Below, in pieces: positions 50,232 through 60,311 of a DNA stretch of 64,000 bases (position 1 is the first letter of the stretch; each line of letters starts with the position of its first letter). The notes beneath the pieces are model-generated. The model did not search any database and was not told the origin of the DNA. It saw only the letters and a list, made by a program, of their open reading frames with translations. The DNA is from G965277745 sp965277745 (GTDB lineage: Bacteria > Pseudomonadota > Gammaproteobacteria > Cardiobacteriales > Cardiobacteriaceae), in the NCBI GenBank assembly GCA_965277745.1, contig OZ255837.1, forward strand, positions 1,860,001 through 1,924,000, written 5' to 3'. A program made the position numbers and the translations under genes.

Positions 50232-52139
50232 TCATGAGGTTGAAGAAGGAAGGGCCTGTAAATAGCCGACCGCGGCGCTGCGACGGTTGCGGTAGAGGCT
50301 GTCGATGAGCGGGGCCAAACGGTCTTTGACTTTGTCGTGCAAGCCGGCTTCCCAGTCGCCCGCGTGTTGGAAATTACTCATGATATAAGCGTATCCGTGG
50401 ATGTCATCGACGGCGTGCAGACCGGTCGATTCGGCGCCCGCCGGACACGACAGAAGGCGCGACAATTTGCCGTTGTCGACGTTGTAGGCCCAAAGGAAAT
50501 TGTTCACGTGACAGCCGCTGTCCTCGCCGATGAAAAGCGTTCTCGTGCGTTCGGAGAATTTCAAGTTGTCGGGATTGGCGAGGGAATCGACGGCCGCGGT
50601 GTTGCCGATCGCGTCGGGTGCTTCGAGGTCACGGCCGACGAGTGCCGGGATCGCAGCCATGCTGACCGGTACCCAGTCGCTGTCGATCGGCGCGCCGGAG
50701 AGATCCGTTTGTCCGCCCGCCATGGGCAGGGCATAGACAGCACCCGCTCTGATTTGTTCGACCTGAATGGGATTTTTGCCGTCGCTCATCGATTTGTAGA
50801 TGTAGGACATCGCTGAATAGGCGATTTTGTCACGCGCGTTGACGCTCGTGCCTTCCATTTTGGTAAAGGCGAGGGTGGCGCCGACGAGCGGAGCATAACG
50901 ATGGGTTTCCAAAAAAGCCGCCGCTTTTTCCATACCAGGTTTTATTTTCACCCATTGTTCGGATCCGCTGTAGCGAATTTTCTCGAAGCCGTCTTCATCG
51001 GGGGGCGTTTTCGCCACTTCGAGAATGTCGGCGGCCGTCAGCTTGTCGGCGAGCGCCTTGATTTCCTCGCTGCTCGCATGTCCCAGGGAGATCCATTTAA
51101 GATCGAAACGTCCGCCTTTATCCAGATCCACGCCCGGGTGCTGCTTGACTTGCGCGACGTAAAGGGTGCCCGCCGACAAGTCGGCCGCTTTGTCGGCGAT
51201 AAACATGAACAATCCGCCATTGGTAGCGTCGTCTCCCATCAGCGCTGTGCGCTGGTCGGGCATCACCTGGACGACTTCGTGGGAAATACGCCCCAGACAA
51301 TAATGTTTTACGATGCTGCCCGTGCCATCGGGGTTAACGGTGACTTCCGGCACGTGGCCGTAATGGTAGGGATTGGCCGTTGTTTCATCCCCATAGAGGT
51401 TGCGGCTGTATGCCTTGAAGGTATCGTCGTCGCGGGCGCTTACCGCGTCGGGTTCATATTCTTCGCTGGAAAGATGGGTGTTCCACGGCGACAGACTCGC
51501 CCCGCAGGTGGTCCACACGCCATGTACACGACTGGTGTCGATCGGAGAATATCGCACCAGGCGCAGTTGTCCTGTTTGCGGATCCTGGTCGAGCGTCAAT
51601 ACCGCCATCGGCGCCGGCAGTTGTTTGTACACGTCGCTGCCGTCGTATGCCCGCGTGGTATATTCGAATTGTACGACCGCGAACACCGGATTGCCTGTCA
51701 CGAGCAGTGTGTCCGTTTTTTCCAAAGTGAGCAAGCTGTAGCCATCAGGGCAATCGGAGAAGAATTGGGTTTTCCCCGGAGCGGTCGGGTCGATAATGGG
51801 GTTTCCATGGATATCGTGGTATCCCCCGGCAATATGAGAGCTTTCCCCATCGGGTACACGATCACCGGTCAGAAAGAGCGGCTGATATTGGAGGGTGAAG
51901 GCTTCTTTCGTCTCGTCGCTGTAGTTGACCAGCAACTGCGAATCGACGAATGTCGTCGCACGTTCGGCATCGCTGGCCGGTGCACGCATGCTGATGAATT
52001 CGACCGTTTTCGGGGTCATTTTACTTGTGCTTGCCGCTCGGGCGCCGGTTGCGGGGCGTACCTGCCCTGCGAGGGGAAGCAAGGCGCCTCCGGCGAAGAA
52101 TTTCAGGAGCAGACGGCGTGATAGTTCAGCTTGCGTCAT
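50232..52139 (-). CDS. phoX: PhoX-family (DUF839) Tat-exported alkaline phosphatase-like protein
   Basis: 635 residues. SRRLLLKFFAGGALLPLAG near the N-terminus is a twin-arginine signal. The body has PhoX-type propeller features: VWTTCGASLSPWNTHLSSEEYEPDA, VKHYCLGRISHEVVQVMPDQRTALMGDD (metal-site region), LFMFIADK and FSERTRTLFIGEDSGCHVNNFLWAY. PhoX enzymes are calcium- and iron-dependent periplasmic phosphatases. ATG 52139 has GAGGAAA upstream and fits the signal peptide better than ATG 52193. I see no Pho box. Bases 52140-52581 upstream are non-coding with nothing recognised. Confidence 0.85.
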   Translation of the reverse strand: MTQAELSRRLLLKFFAGGALLPLAGQVRPATGARAASTSKMTPKTVEFISMRAPASDAERATTFVDSQLLVNYSDETKEAFTLQYQPLFLTGDRVPDGESSHIAGGYHDIHGNPIIDPTAPGKTQFFSDCPDGYSLLTLEKTDTLLVTGNPVFAVVQFEYTTRAYDGSDVYKQLPAPMAVLTLDQDPQTGQLRLVRYSPIDTSRVHGVWTTCGASLSPWNTHLSSEEYEPDAVSARDDDTFKAYSRNLYGDETTANPYHYGHVPEVTVNPDGTGSIVKHYCLGRISHEVVQVMPDQRTALMGDDATNGGLFMFIADKAADLSAGTLYVAQVKQHPGVDLDKGGRFDLKWISLGHASSEEIKALADKLTAADILEVAKTPPDEDGFEKIRYSGSEQWVKIKPGMEKAAAFLETHRYAPLVGATLAFTKMEGTSVNARDKIAYSAMSYIYKSMSDGKNPIQVEQIRAGAVYALPMAGGQTDLSGAPIDSDWVPVSMAAIPALVGRDLEAPDAIGNTAAVDSLANPDNLKFSERTRTLFIGEDSGCHVNNFLWAYNVDNGKLSRLLSCPAGAESTGLHAVDDIHGYAYIMSNFQHAGDWEAGLHDKVKDRLAPLIDSLYRNRRSAAVGYLQALPSSTS

Positions 52140-52581
52140 GATGTTTTCCTCAAGTTGATGTAGAAAGAATGTATTTTTTGAATACAATCGCATTGTAGCT
52201 GCACTTTGTTACCGAAATAAGTCATATCCTTTAAGATTCATTTTTCCGTCATGATGCGCCGCGCGCAATCTTGCCCGGTACCTCGGATGCGTGGATAAAA
52301 CGACAAACGATGTGCCAACCTGCAAATGCTGGAGATTTTTCTCGCGCTTTTCGCGGGTCGTTATGTCCCGAAGCGTTTTTCCTTACCTGACGAGGCTTCT
52401 TGATCGCCTCCGGCCTGGAAGGGCGATGGCGACTTGCCATTGCACAGAGAGATTTGGATTGCCGCTTCTCGAGGAATGGTAAAACGATATCGTGCGGTTA
52501 CCGACGGCACCTTTTCCCGCCTTGCCACGCCAAGGAATTCGCAGATGCGCCGTTAAGCCGTCACTCGCGGTCAAAGAACGA

Positions 52582-52608
52582 AAAAAGGGCGGAAAGACCG
52601 CCCTTTTT
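52582..52608. terminator. Bidirectional intrinsic terminator
   Basis: AAAAAGGGCGG and CCGCCCTTTTT form an 11-bp perfect stem around a five-base loop, with T-runs on both strands. It lies 20 bases beyond the stop of the autotransporter gene and serves that minus-strand gene; it could also stop plus-strand transcription. Confidence 0.85.
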
Positions 52609-52628
52609 CATCTTGCCTGCTCGACGGC

Positions 52629-54926
52629 TCAGAAACGATAATTGTAACTGACGCCGATATGCGCGTCGCTGTCGCCGTAATCGGATTTGGCGATACCGAC
52701 ATCGAGGTGCACCAAAGAAGCGCGATGCGCGCCCCATCGCGCGGAAAGCCCAACGTTGGCATAAGGCAGAACGCGCCCTTTTTCCCCCGAAGGCGACAGG
52801 TCGTAAGTGACGCCACCAAGATATTGACCATGTACCGTGAACGCATCGCGGTCGCGAGCGAGCACGATCCGGGTGCCGGCATCGCCGTGCAAAGACCATC
52901 GCGGCGAGAGCGCATGATCGAGGCCGACGCCGACCCGCAACGCGGTGCTCCTCTCCCCGCTTTTGCCGTAGGTCGCGGGTAATGACGCCGATTCGCGCGT
53001 TTCTTGATAGCCGTCACGGCGGGTGTTCAGGTAGCGCAGTCCAAGGGTCGGCGAGAGCAAGGTGCCTTCGGCGAGTTTCACCCCGTAGGCGCCATCGAGG
53101 GCAAGCAGGGTCCCCTTGATTTCGCTGTCACCGCGACCGGGTTCGGTAAGGTCGCCGACGGTGGTGCGGCGGATCGCGAGTTTCTGTTTCTGCCAGGCGG
53201 CGGAAGCGGTGACGCTCAGGCCGGAACGGTCGGTGTTTTGCGCGTAGCTCAGGTAGGCGCCGAGGCCTGGGGTATGACGGCCGCGGCTTTTGATCCCGCC
53301 GGGGAGGGAATCGTTCGCCAGGTAACTCAGGCTCAGCCCGGCGCGCCAGCGCGGGGCGAAACGCAGGGCGCCGTGGATGCCGCTATTCATAAGATGACCG
53401 TCGTGGCCGACGCGGTTGGCGTTGCCGAAAACGCCGATACAGTAGGTTTTGTCTTCAAGGGCGCAGTGCATCGTGGCAAGTCCGTCGAGTTGACCGCGGG
53501 CGAGGGCCTGCAGGTCATGGTCTTTTTCCGCCATTTTGGTGAAGGTTTTTTGTGTTTCTTCAAAATCGACCGGGCGGGAGAACTTCGACGAAGCACCTGG
53601 CGTTTTCGACGAATCACCTTTTTCCGAAGCCCCTGAAGCATTAATCCGCCACACTAATAAGTGCCTCTCATCATCTTCACCACTATTCTCTTCTGTTACG
53701 GTAGCTTCTCCGATTACCACACGGCCATCGCCACTGACCGCGTACGCCGTGGTGTCTTTTACGCTACTCCCTGCCAAGGCGCCGAGATCGGTTATCTCTT
53801 CCTTGTTACGGTCGTAGTAGAAGGCGGTGGCACCAAAACCATCCTCAGCCGGATTACCGCTGACAATGCCAACAATAACGTTTCCGTCGTTGCTGATATC
53901 GGTAGCGGAAGAATTCTGCCAGCCTAACTCTTGCTCCACGGCGTATTGATCGAGACCGAGATAGGTTATTTTTTCGCCGAGTTTTTTCATTTCTTCTATT
54001 TTCATTTTTTCTTGTTTGACGTCATAAATAAAGGCACTTGTTTCGCCGTTGAGGCCTCCCATATAGCCGACGACGGTGGAAGCATCGTTGGAAATGGCCC
54101 TGGCAAGGACAGAAACGTAATCCTCATAAGCGCCATCATCAGGAAGTTCGATTTTGGTCTTTTTCGCTGCTTTAATGTGGTAAATATAAGAGGAGACGGA
54201 GGAGACGCCGTCCTCGTATTCGCCTACTCCGTTATCGGCTATAATTGTGTCGTTATCGCCTGCAATCTCCATAATTAGATTCGGCGAATAATCATCATAT
54301 TCTATTTCAAAGCGTGATAGTGGCGTTACTTTCCCTTCTTTGTAGATAGCTGCTGTGAAATCTCCATCATCTATATTTGTGGGAATAAATCCCACTAAAA
54401 CACTGCCATCAGGGGAAATTGATTTAGGAACAAACTTATCTTCTTCATCTATCGTAGAAAATTTTCTATTTTTTCGATCATAAATCCAGGATTTCTGAAA
54501 ATCAGGACTAGCACCAACGATAATTTTGCCATTATCCGATAGATAGAGTTGGTAAGAATAAAAGTCGAAAGCCATAGAAGAAGTATGATCCTCAAGCCCT
54601 TCGATCTCTTTTACCGATTCGATCTGTTTTGCCGATTCCATGTCTAAGATATTGCTCTGAGGTTTATCAGAAGGCTGCGACTGTGGAACTATGATCGAGG
54701 CAAGGGTACCGTCTGTGGGAATATTTATTCTTGGCCAATTAACTCTTATCCCATCATCGTAAAAACGTTCCCTTTGAGTTCGCGTTTCTTCAATGATTTT
54801 GGGTGACGAAAAGGTTGTTTTTGACGCGGGGCTTGTGTCGGCGAGGGTGGGAAGAACGGCGGCGGACAAGGCTGCGAACATGATGAGGGGGAACGCTCGT
54901 CTAAGCAAGAAGGGAATAAAAGGCAT
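52629..54926 (-). CDS. Autotransporter with HAF-type propeller passenger
   Basis: 765 residues with a signal peptide (IMFAALSAAVLPTLA). The passenger (about 30-480) has recurring blades such as YLSDNGKIIVGAS, SISPDGSVLVGF, AISNDASTVVGYM, DISNDGNVIVGIV and AVSGDGRVVIGEA, the HAF repeat pattern. From about residue 490 a beta-barrel domain runs to a C-terminal aromatic end (GVSYNYRF), the signal for Bam insertion. MHCALEDKTYCIG offers a disulfide pair between passenger and barrel. Likely a surface-exposed protein of unknown ligand. The passenger DNA is richer in A and T than the barrel DNA. GGAG precedes ATG 54926. Confidence 0.87.
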   Translation of the reverse strand: MPFIPFLLRRAFPLIMFAALSAAVLPTLADTSPASKTTFSSPKIIEETRTQRERFYDDGIRVNWPRINIPTDGTLASIIVPQSQPSDKPQSNILDMESAKQIESVKEIEGLEDHTSSMAFDFYSYQLYLSDNGKIIVGASPDFQKSWIYDRKNRKFSTIDEEDKFVPKSISPDGSVLVGFIPTNIDDGDFTAAIYKEGKVTPLSRFEIEYDDYSPNLIMEIAGDNDTIIADNGVGEYEDGVSSVSSYIYHIKAAKKTKIELPDDGAYEDYVSVLARAISNDASTVVGYMGGLNGETSAFIYDVKQEKMKIEEMKKLGEKITYLGLDQYAVEQELGWQNSSATDISNDGNVIVGIVSGNPAEDGFGATAFYYDRNKEEITDLGALAGSSVKDTTAYAVSGDGRVVIGEATVTEENSGEDDERHLLVWRINASGASEKGDSSKTPGASSKFSRPVDFEETQKTFTKMAEKDHDLQALARGQLDGLATMHCALEDKTYCIGVFGNANRVGHDGHLMNSGIHGALRFAPRWRAGLSLSYLANDSLPGGIKSRGRHTPGLGAYLSYAQNTDRSGLSVTASAAWQKQKLAIRRTTVGDLTEPGRGDSEIKGTLLALDGAYGVKLAEGTLLSPTLGLRYLNTRRDGYQETRESASLPATYGKSGERSTALRVGVGLDHALSPRWSLHGDAGTRIVLARDRDAFTVHGQYLGGVTYDLSPSGEKGRVLPYANVGLSARWGAHRASLVHLDVGIAKSDYGDSDAHIGVSYNYRF

Positions 54927-55023
54927 TACGGAACTCCTAGGGTAGTTTATAGGCTTTAAAAAGATATCCTATAATAAAGTTCGATTGCAATCAACTCTTC
55001 AAAGTTAAATTTTAATTTTTTTA

Positions 55024-55741
55024 GGGGATGTACCAGATAACACATAAAAGGTGTTATCATGAGCAGCATGAGGAAGAGTCGTTTAAGTAAGTACAAACAA
55101 GATCGCTTGTTGGAACATTTCGTGGCTGGAACGACGGCCAGATGTGCGGCCTCACTTATCGGCGTGAATTTCAAAACCAGTGCCTACTATTTTCACCGGC
55201 TTCGCAAGCTGATTGCCAGCCATCTCGAGCAAGAAAGTGATACGGTTTTCAGTGGTGAAATTGAAGTGGATGAAAGTTACTTTGGTGGTAATCGCAAGGG
55301 GAAGCGCGGTCGTGGGGTGGCAGGAAAAGTTCCGGTATTTGGCCTTCTCAAGCGTGGCGGGAAGGTCTACACGAAGGTTATCCCTGATACTTCTTCGGCG
55401 ACATTATACCCGATCATCGTGCGCAAAGTTGTCCCTGACAGTATTGTCTATACTGACTGTTGTCGAGGCGATAACAGGGTGGATATTTGCGATTTCAAGC
55501 ACTTGCGTATCAATCATGCCAGGTTGTTTGCAGACAAGGCAAATCATATCGACGGGATCGAGAACTTTTGGAGCCAGGCAAAGCGCCACATGGGTAAATT
55601 CAACGGTGTTCCAAAGGAGCATTTTGGACTATTTTTGAAGGAATGTGAGTGGCGTTTTAATGGCAGCACTCCATCTTCTCAATTAATTCATTTAAAACAG
55701 TTGATTAAGGATAAATTGAATTGATTATCTGGTACATCCCC
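55024..55741 (+). mobile_element. IS1595-family insertion sequence, copy 1 (718 bp)
   Basis: Inverted ends GGGGATGTACCAGATAA and TTATCTGGTACATCCCC are perfect. An 8-bp target duplication TTTTTTTA lies at 55016-55023 and 55742-55749. It is an IS1016-like member inserted between the autotransporter and tRNA-Arg. Confidence 0.92.
55059..55724 (+). CDS. IS1595-family transposase
   Basis: 221 residues, intact. The ISXO2-like core has GEIEVDESYFGGNRKGKRGRG, YTDCCRGDN and the late IENFWSQAKRHMGKFNGVPKEHFGLFLKECEWRFN, the Asp/Glu/His-Asn catalytic pattern of the family. It differs from the copy at 62837-63502 by a Gly/Ser change in DESYFGG and two residues near RFNGSTPSS. Confidence 0.93.
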   Translation: MSSMRKSRLSKYKQDRLLEHFVAGTTARCAASLIGVNFKTSAYYFHRLRKLIASHLEQESDTVFSGEIEVDESYFGGNRKGKRGRGVAGKVPVFGLLKRGGKVYTKVIPDTSSATLYPIIVRKVVPDSIVYTDCCRGDNRVDICDFKHLRINHARLFADKANHIDGIENFWSQAKRHMGKFNGVPKEHFGLFLKECEWRFNGSTPSSQLIHLKQLIKDKLN

Positions 55742-56009
55742 TTTTTTTATTCACAAAAAGTATTCACGCGCCGGTAAATTTCGACGCGGCGCCTGCCGAT
55801 GTAAAAATGGAACGATCCCGTTTACAGCGTGCTTGTGATCGGCGATCGCGATGCGGAAAAATCGCGGAAAAGGCTTTGCGATGTTTGCCGAATGTAAGCG
55901 CAGAGAAGCGTGTATCGCGTTGCAGGGATCGGGCAAGCCGCGCGAAAAAATGGCGACGCGCAGAGGTGGCGCCAAGCGATGGGAGAAGAGAGGGCGCGTC
56001 GAAGCGAAA

Positions 56010-56086
56010 TGGCCCGCCCGAGAGGATTCGAACCTCTGACCTTTGCCTCCGGAGGGCAACGCTCTATCCAGCTGAGCTACGGGCGG
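56010..56086 (-). tRNA. tRNA-Arg (anticodon CCG)
   Basis: 77 bases including an encoded CCA. The acceptor CCGCCCG pairs with CGGGCGG, followed by discriminator G. The D-arm contains GCTCAGCTGGATAGAGC. The anticodon stem TTGCC/GGCAA encloses loop CTCCGGA (anticodon CCG), and the T-arm is AGAGG-TTCGAAT-CCTCT. Bases 55742-56009 downstream show no gene. Confidence 0.95.
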
Positions 56087-56164
56087 AAAGCGCCGTATTT
56101 TAGCACTATGGCCGATGCGGGTAAATGACGATGCCGGCGCCGAATGGCGTTTGCGTGGAATGGA

Positions 56165-56986
56165 TCAGAAGCCAGCCTGTTTTTCCAACTGTTGTGCGAG
56201 AAGATCATCCATGCCGAGCGCTTCCTGCAAGTGGTCGAGATAGACGATCTCCTTGCGATCGAGGTCGCCACAGACAATTTTCGAGGCGAGATAGACTTCA
56301 GCGGCGAGCGCCGGATCCGAGCCGATTGCAGCGGCGATGCTGCCCACCGAGGGTGGATTGTCGACGATTTTCTCCAGCCACCGTCGCGCCTCGGGATCGC
56401 TGCTTGCGATTTGTTGCAGGATCGTCTCACGTTCGCCCGGATCGATTTGATGGTCGGCGTTGGCGGCAGCGATCATCGCTTTCAGCACGAGCCGGCTATT
56501 GCGTTCTCTTTCTTCTCCGTCACGTTCGGCGGATGGGGGTAACGGTGCCGGCGCCGTTTGTGCCTGGGCGGTTTGGGCGCCGTTCTGCCAATGCAGATAG
56601 GTCTTGTAGGCGAGGGCGCCGATCGCGGCCAGTGACCCCATTTTGGTGATCGAAGCGGAAAGCCCCCTACTGCCGTTGCGCCCGCCGAGAATCATCGCCA
56701 GAATTCCGGTCGCCGCCGCGCCACCACCGAGTTTTTTTCGCGACGAAGGATCCTTGAGCAGGTTGCCAAGTATTCTGCCGATCCCAGGGGCAGGTGACCG
56801 GTTGCGGCGATTGCCGCTTAGCAGGCCGCCGAGCATATTGGCAATGCCGCCGCCGGAAGACGACGGCCCTCCCAGAAGGTTGCCCAGGGTCTCTTCGAGG
56901 TTGCCGCCGGTCAGCGGCCCGTTACTGTTGCGGCTTAGTTGTTGACCGGCGCCGAGGACTTCGTCGAGGATATTGCTGATGTCCAT
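56165..56986 (-). CDS. DUF533 (YebE-like) inner-membrane protein
   Basis: 273 residues. A Gly/Ser/Asn-rich N-terminal region with repeated LGGLLSGN/LGNLLGG-type segments is followed by a short hydrophobic section (AAATGILAMILGG; GSLAAIGALAYKTYLHWQ) and a TerB-like helical domain (LVLKAMIAAANADHQIDPGERETILQQI ... YLASKIVCGDLDRKEIVYLDHL), the DUF533 signature. Function is not established. ATG 56986 with AGGA upstream is preferred over 57001. Confidence 0.85.
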   Translation of the reverse strand: MDISNILDEVLGAGQQLSRNSNGPLTGGNLEETLGNLLGGPSSSGGGIANMLGGLLSGNRRNRSPAPGIGRILGNLLKDPSSRKKLGGGAAATGILAMILGGRNGSRGLSASITKMGSLAAIGALAYKTYLHWQNGAQTAQAQTAPAPLPPSAERDGEERERNSRLVLKAMIAAANADHQIDPGERETILQQIASSDPEARRWLEKIVDNPPSVGSIAAAIGSDPALAAEVYLASKIVCGDLDRKEIVYLDHLQEALGMDDLLAQQLEKQAGF

Positions 56987-57051
56987 TTTTATTCCTGTCA
57001 CTATAGCATTGTTTCATGATATGGTGATATCCGCTTCAGGTAAAGGGTAAT

Positions 57052-57579
57052 TTGCATAAGGATCGAAAAACCGTGGCGCAACGCGCAGGAAAAAGTCAGG
57101 CGACTTATTTCGCCCTGACTGGCTTTGCCCTGTTGGGGGTGATTTTTTATCTCTACGCTGATGGGTATTTTGACGCCGCGCGAAATCTCAATCGCGCGGT
57201 AAGGATGGAAAACGGCATGCTGGTTCTCTCGCCCTCACGGGACGGCCATTACCGGGCGAGTGGCACGATCGATGGTGTGCCCGTAACTTTTTTGCTCGAC
57301 ACCGGCGCGACCGGTATCGCGATTAACCGGGAAGTAGCGAGAAAAGCGCATTTGACCCCGCGCGGATCGGTCGAGGTGGCAACGGCCAACGGGCGGGTGC
57401 GCGCGCAGTTGACCCGGATCGCCGAGATCCGTTTCGCGCAGGTGACAGTACACGATCTGGCGGCGGTGATCATGCCGGATATGGACGAGGATGTGTTGCT
57501 CGGTATGCGTTTTTTGCAAGCGTTTGACTGGTTGCGCGAAAATGACCGACTGATATTGAAAAGCGCGACGCAAGAGTGA
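57052..57579 (+). CDS. TIGR02281-type retropepsin-like aspartic protease
   Basis: 175 residues: one N-terminal membrane helix (ATYFALTGFALLGVIFYLY), then a single pepsin-like lobe with FLLDTGATGIAIN (catalytic Asp near residue 83) and the conserved tail DEDVLLGMRFLQAFDWLREND. Such proteins act as dimers in the periplasm, and their substrates are unknown. TTG 57052 after AAAGGG is the likely start. The stop is immediately followed by prophage DNA; the coding sequence looks complete. Confidence 0.83.
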   Translation: MHKDRKTVAQRAGKSQATYFALTGFALLGVIFYLYADGYFDAARNLNRAVRMENGMLVLSPSRDGHYRASGTIDGVPVTFLLDTGATGIAINREVARKAHLTPRGSVEVATANGRVRAQLTRIAEIRFAQVTVHDLAAVIMPDMDEDVLLGMRFLQAFDWLRENDRLILKSATQE

Positions 57580-58283
57580 ATCCTCTGGCGACAGGGAGCG
57601 AAGAGCACGCCGTCGTCGATGTTCTCCGGCGTCGCCGTAGCGATGCCGGAGACCGCTGCGGCCTCGGCGATATTGACAAGATTGATCGCGACCCGTCTCA
57701 CGCTGCCGTGGGCGAGATCGACAAGCTTTTGCAGCAGCGCCGGCGCGATGTCGATCCCCGGGGCGTAGATCGCCGCGAGCTTGCGCGTGTCCTCGATGTC
57801 GACCGGCTGCGCCGCGCACCAGGTCAGTACCCGCCCGTGCATGCGCTCGTATTTTTTGAGCTTCGCCGGCATCATCTCCTCGCCGACGAGCAACAGCGGC
57901 GCCTGGCTGCTCTCGTAGATATCGCGCAGCATCTCGATCATCCCGGGGCGCACGACCGCGTAGTCGGCCTCGTCGATGATCAGCGGCCGCTGACTGGCGG
58001 CGAGCTGCTCGACGATCAGGTCGACATTGCCGGCGATAGTGCCCGCGGCCCGCAGGCCCATCTCGTTGCACATCTTTTCGGTGACGACTTTACGCGTCCA
58101 CACCGAGCGCATCTGCACGTAGTAGGCGCGCATCTCGTTGGCGAGGTTGACCGTGGTCGTCGTCTTCCCCCAGCCGCTCGGGCCGTAATAGACCCCGATG
58201 CCGGGCAGACCGTCCTGGCGGCGGGTGAGCTTTTCCATTGCGATCGCGACGATCGAGAGATTGTGTATAGAGGCTATTTGCAT
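57580..58283 (-). pseudogene. MuB-like phage transposition ATPase, 3'-truncated
   Basis: It reads from ATG 58283 with Walker A GPSGWGKTTTTVNLA, Walker B RPLIIDEADYAV and sensor region PLLLVGEEMM, as in MuB-type AAA+ target-DNA activators. Similarity continues to about NIDDGVLF and then the frame simply reads the antisense of the aspartic protease to 57249, so the true C-terminus is gone at about 57580-57600. MuB delivers target DNA to the MuA transpososome. Its start overlaps the muA stop by ten bases, as expected for the phage early operon. Confidence 0.82.
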
Positions 58284-60284
58284 TGTTGACTCCTGAGTTG
58301 ATTGACGGACAAGGCGCGATATTCATTTGACGTTGGATAAGATTGCAGCCAGCGCGCGGCTTCGGCGGGCGGATCGTCGCGGGCGGACAAGCGGAGATAC
58401 AGGGCGTAACGTTCTTGCGGGTCGGGCGGCACCTGCCAGGTGCTGCCTTCCGCCGGCGTAGCCATCGCCGCAGGAGCGGCTACGTCCGCTTGCAGGCGCG
58501 CCATCGCAGCTGCTCCGCGGGCGGCAAGCTCGGCGGCGTCGATTTTGAGCGCGCCGAGATCGATGGTGGTGTCCGCCTCGATAACCCTCTGGCCGTCCCT
58601 TTCCGCGCGCACCTCGTCGAGGCGGTCGCGCAGGCGCCGTTCGCGTCCGGCGTCGTCGTAGATCCAGACGCGCTCGCCGTCGTGGATGTCATAGGCGACG
58701 CGCACCGTCTGGCCGTGCCATTCTTCGAGGGCGCGAGCGAAGTAGATATTGTTCAGTAACTGGATCTCGGCGCGGCGCACGACGCGGAATTCCTGCGGCC
58801 GGAACAGCCAGTGTTCATCCTCGGTTCGGGTGGTATGGATGACGGCGCCCTCGGCGACCTTGCGCGCCCAGGCTTCATTCGGGGTCATATGGCGCGGCGC
58901 GCCGTCGTCGCCGGTTATTTTTGGTAACGAGCGGTGCGGGCGGTCGTTGTAGGCGTCCACTTGAGCCTGACACCAGGCGACAAAGTCCGGCCAGGACATC
59001 ATCAGCGGCACAGCCTTGCCGCGGCGCACCGCCTGACGGGTGATCTTGTGGACATGATGGCTCGCCTCGCGATCCATGTCGGCGCCGATATAGGTCGGCA
59101 GGGTTTTGGCGCCGCGCACCCAGACCGTCCTTTGCAGCCGTTCGATAACGCCGCGCGCCTGCGAGTTGTACGGCAGGGAGTGGATCATCTGGGTGCCGAG
59201 GCGGCCCATCAGGCCGCTCGCCTCGTCGCGCATCATCGCGTTTTTGTAGCCGGCGCCGTTGTCGACATACAAGATGTTGGGGATGCCGTTGGTCTGCACC
59301 GCGTTGGTGAGCGCCTCGAGCACCGCAAGCGACGATTCGGCGAGGCTTGCCGACCAGCCGACAAGTTTGCGGGTAGCGATATCGATAACCGAGGTGACCT
59401 CGGGCCTAAAGGGACGCCCGTGCGCCGGGTGCAGGACTTCGGCATCCAGCGTGTGCCCGTCGGCGGAGTAGACATCGCAAGGCATCAGCTCCGCGAAGCC
59501 GCGGCGGATAAACGGCTGGATCGCCGCCAGTTCCTTTTTACCGAGACGGCCGCGTTGCAGACTGACCGCCCCGATCTTGGCCAAAAACCGCCGCACCGCG
59601 TGGATGCTCGGCAGCTCGTCGCCATCCCAATGCGCGATAAACTGCTCGTAGGCGGCGCGGACGCTGGGTTTTGAGGGTAACTGGTAATGGGCGAGATAGG
59701 CCGCCCCCCCACTCGGGGACGGACATGTCCGGTTCGCGGATCATCGGCGCCAGCGTCTGGCTTTCTCGCCGCGCCATCCAGCGGGCGATTGTCCGCGCGG
59801 CGGGGACGCGATCCTTGCCGCCCCGGTTGTCGGTGGCGAGCGTCATCAGACGGCGCAGGCCGTCATGGGCGGGGTTGCGGGTCATCGCGTTGAGGCGTAC
59901 GGCCTGCATGGCGGCATGCTGGGTGCAGCCGGTCTCGGCGATCAGGCGGTCGATCTCGAGCAGCACGCCCAGGCGTGCCGACTCGCAATCGAGCTGCGCT
60001 TTGGTCAGCGATCGGCGCGGCGTTTGCGCGGTGGCGACGGCCGGCAGGGATCGCGGCGCCGCATCGGCAAGGAGCGCCTGCATGCAGCGCTCACGGATTT
60101 CTTCCTGGACATCGGCGGGGAGGGAGGCAAAGGCGTATTCGTAGCCGCCGCCATTGCCTTTACGTTTTCGTTTTTTCCATTCCTGACGTTCTGCTTTGCT
60201 ACGAACATTGTTTGCTGTTTTTGGCATGCGGATCAGTCGCATATCTGCGATTTCTTGGGCGTTGTAATGTGTTTTAATATTCAT
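58274..60284 (-). pseudogene. MuA-like phage transposase, split by a one-base frameshift
   Basis: The N-terminal part (from 60284) and the C-terminal part (to 58274) together give about 670 residues, the usual MuA length. At 59704-59710 a run of seven G (minus strand) has one base too many; with six the frame joins as MSVPEWGAAYLAHYQLPSK into the next segment, ending IHAVRRFLAKIGAVS. The catalytic core has CDVYSADGHTLDAE, NILYVDNGAGYKNA and YNSQARGVIERLQRTVW (D, D, E). It cuts and joins phage ends during transposition. Whether the extra G is real or an assembly error cannot be told here. Confidence 0.85.
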
Positions 60285-60311
60285 GACTGTTGCCGTATTA
60301 AACGTTTTCGA

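Noticed and set aside
50901..52121. 406-codon plus-strand frame
   Set aside because: It is antisense to phoX, whose Tat signal and PhoX motifs are convincing.
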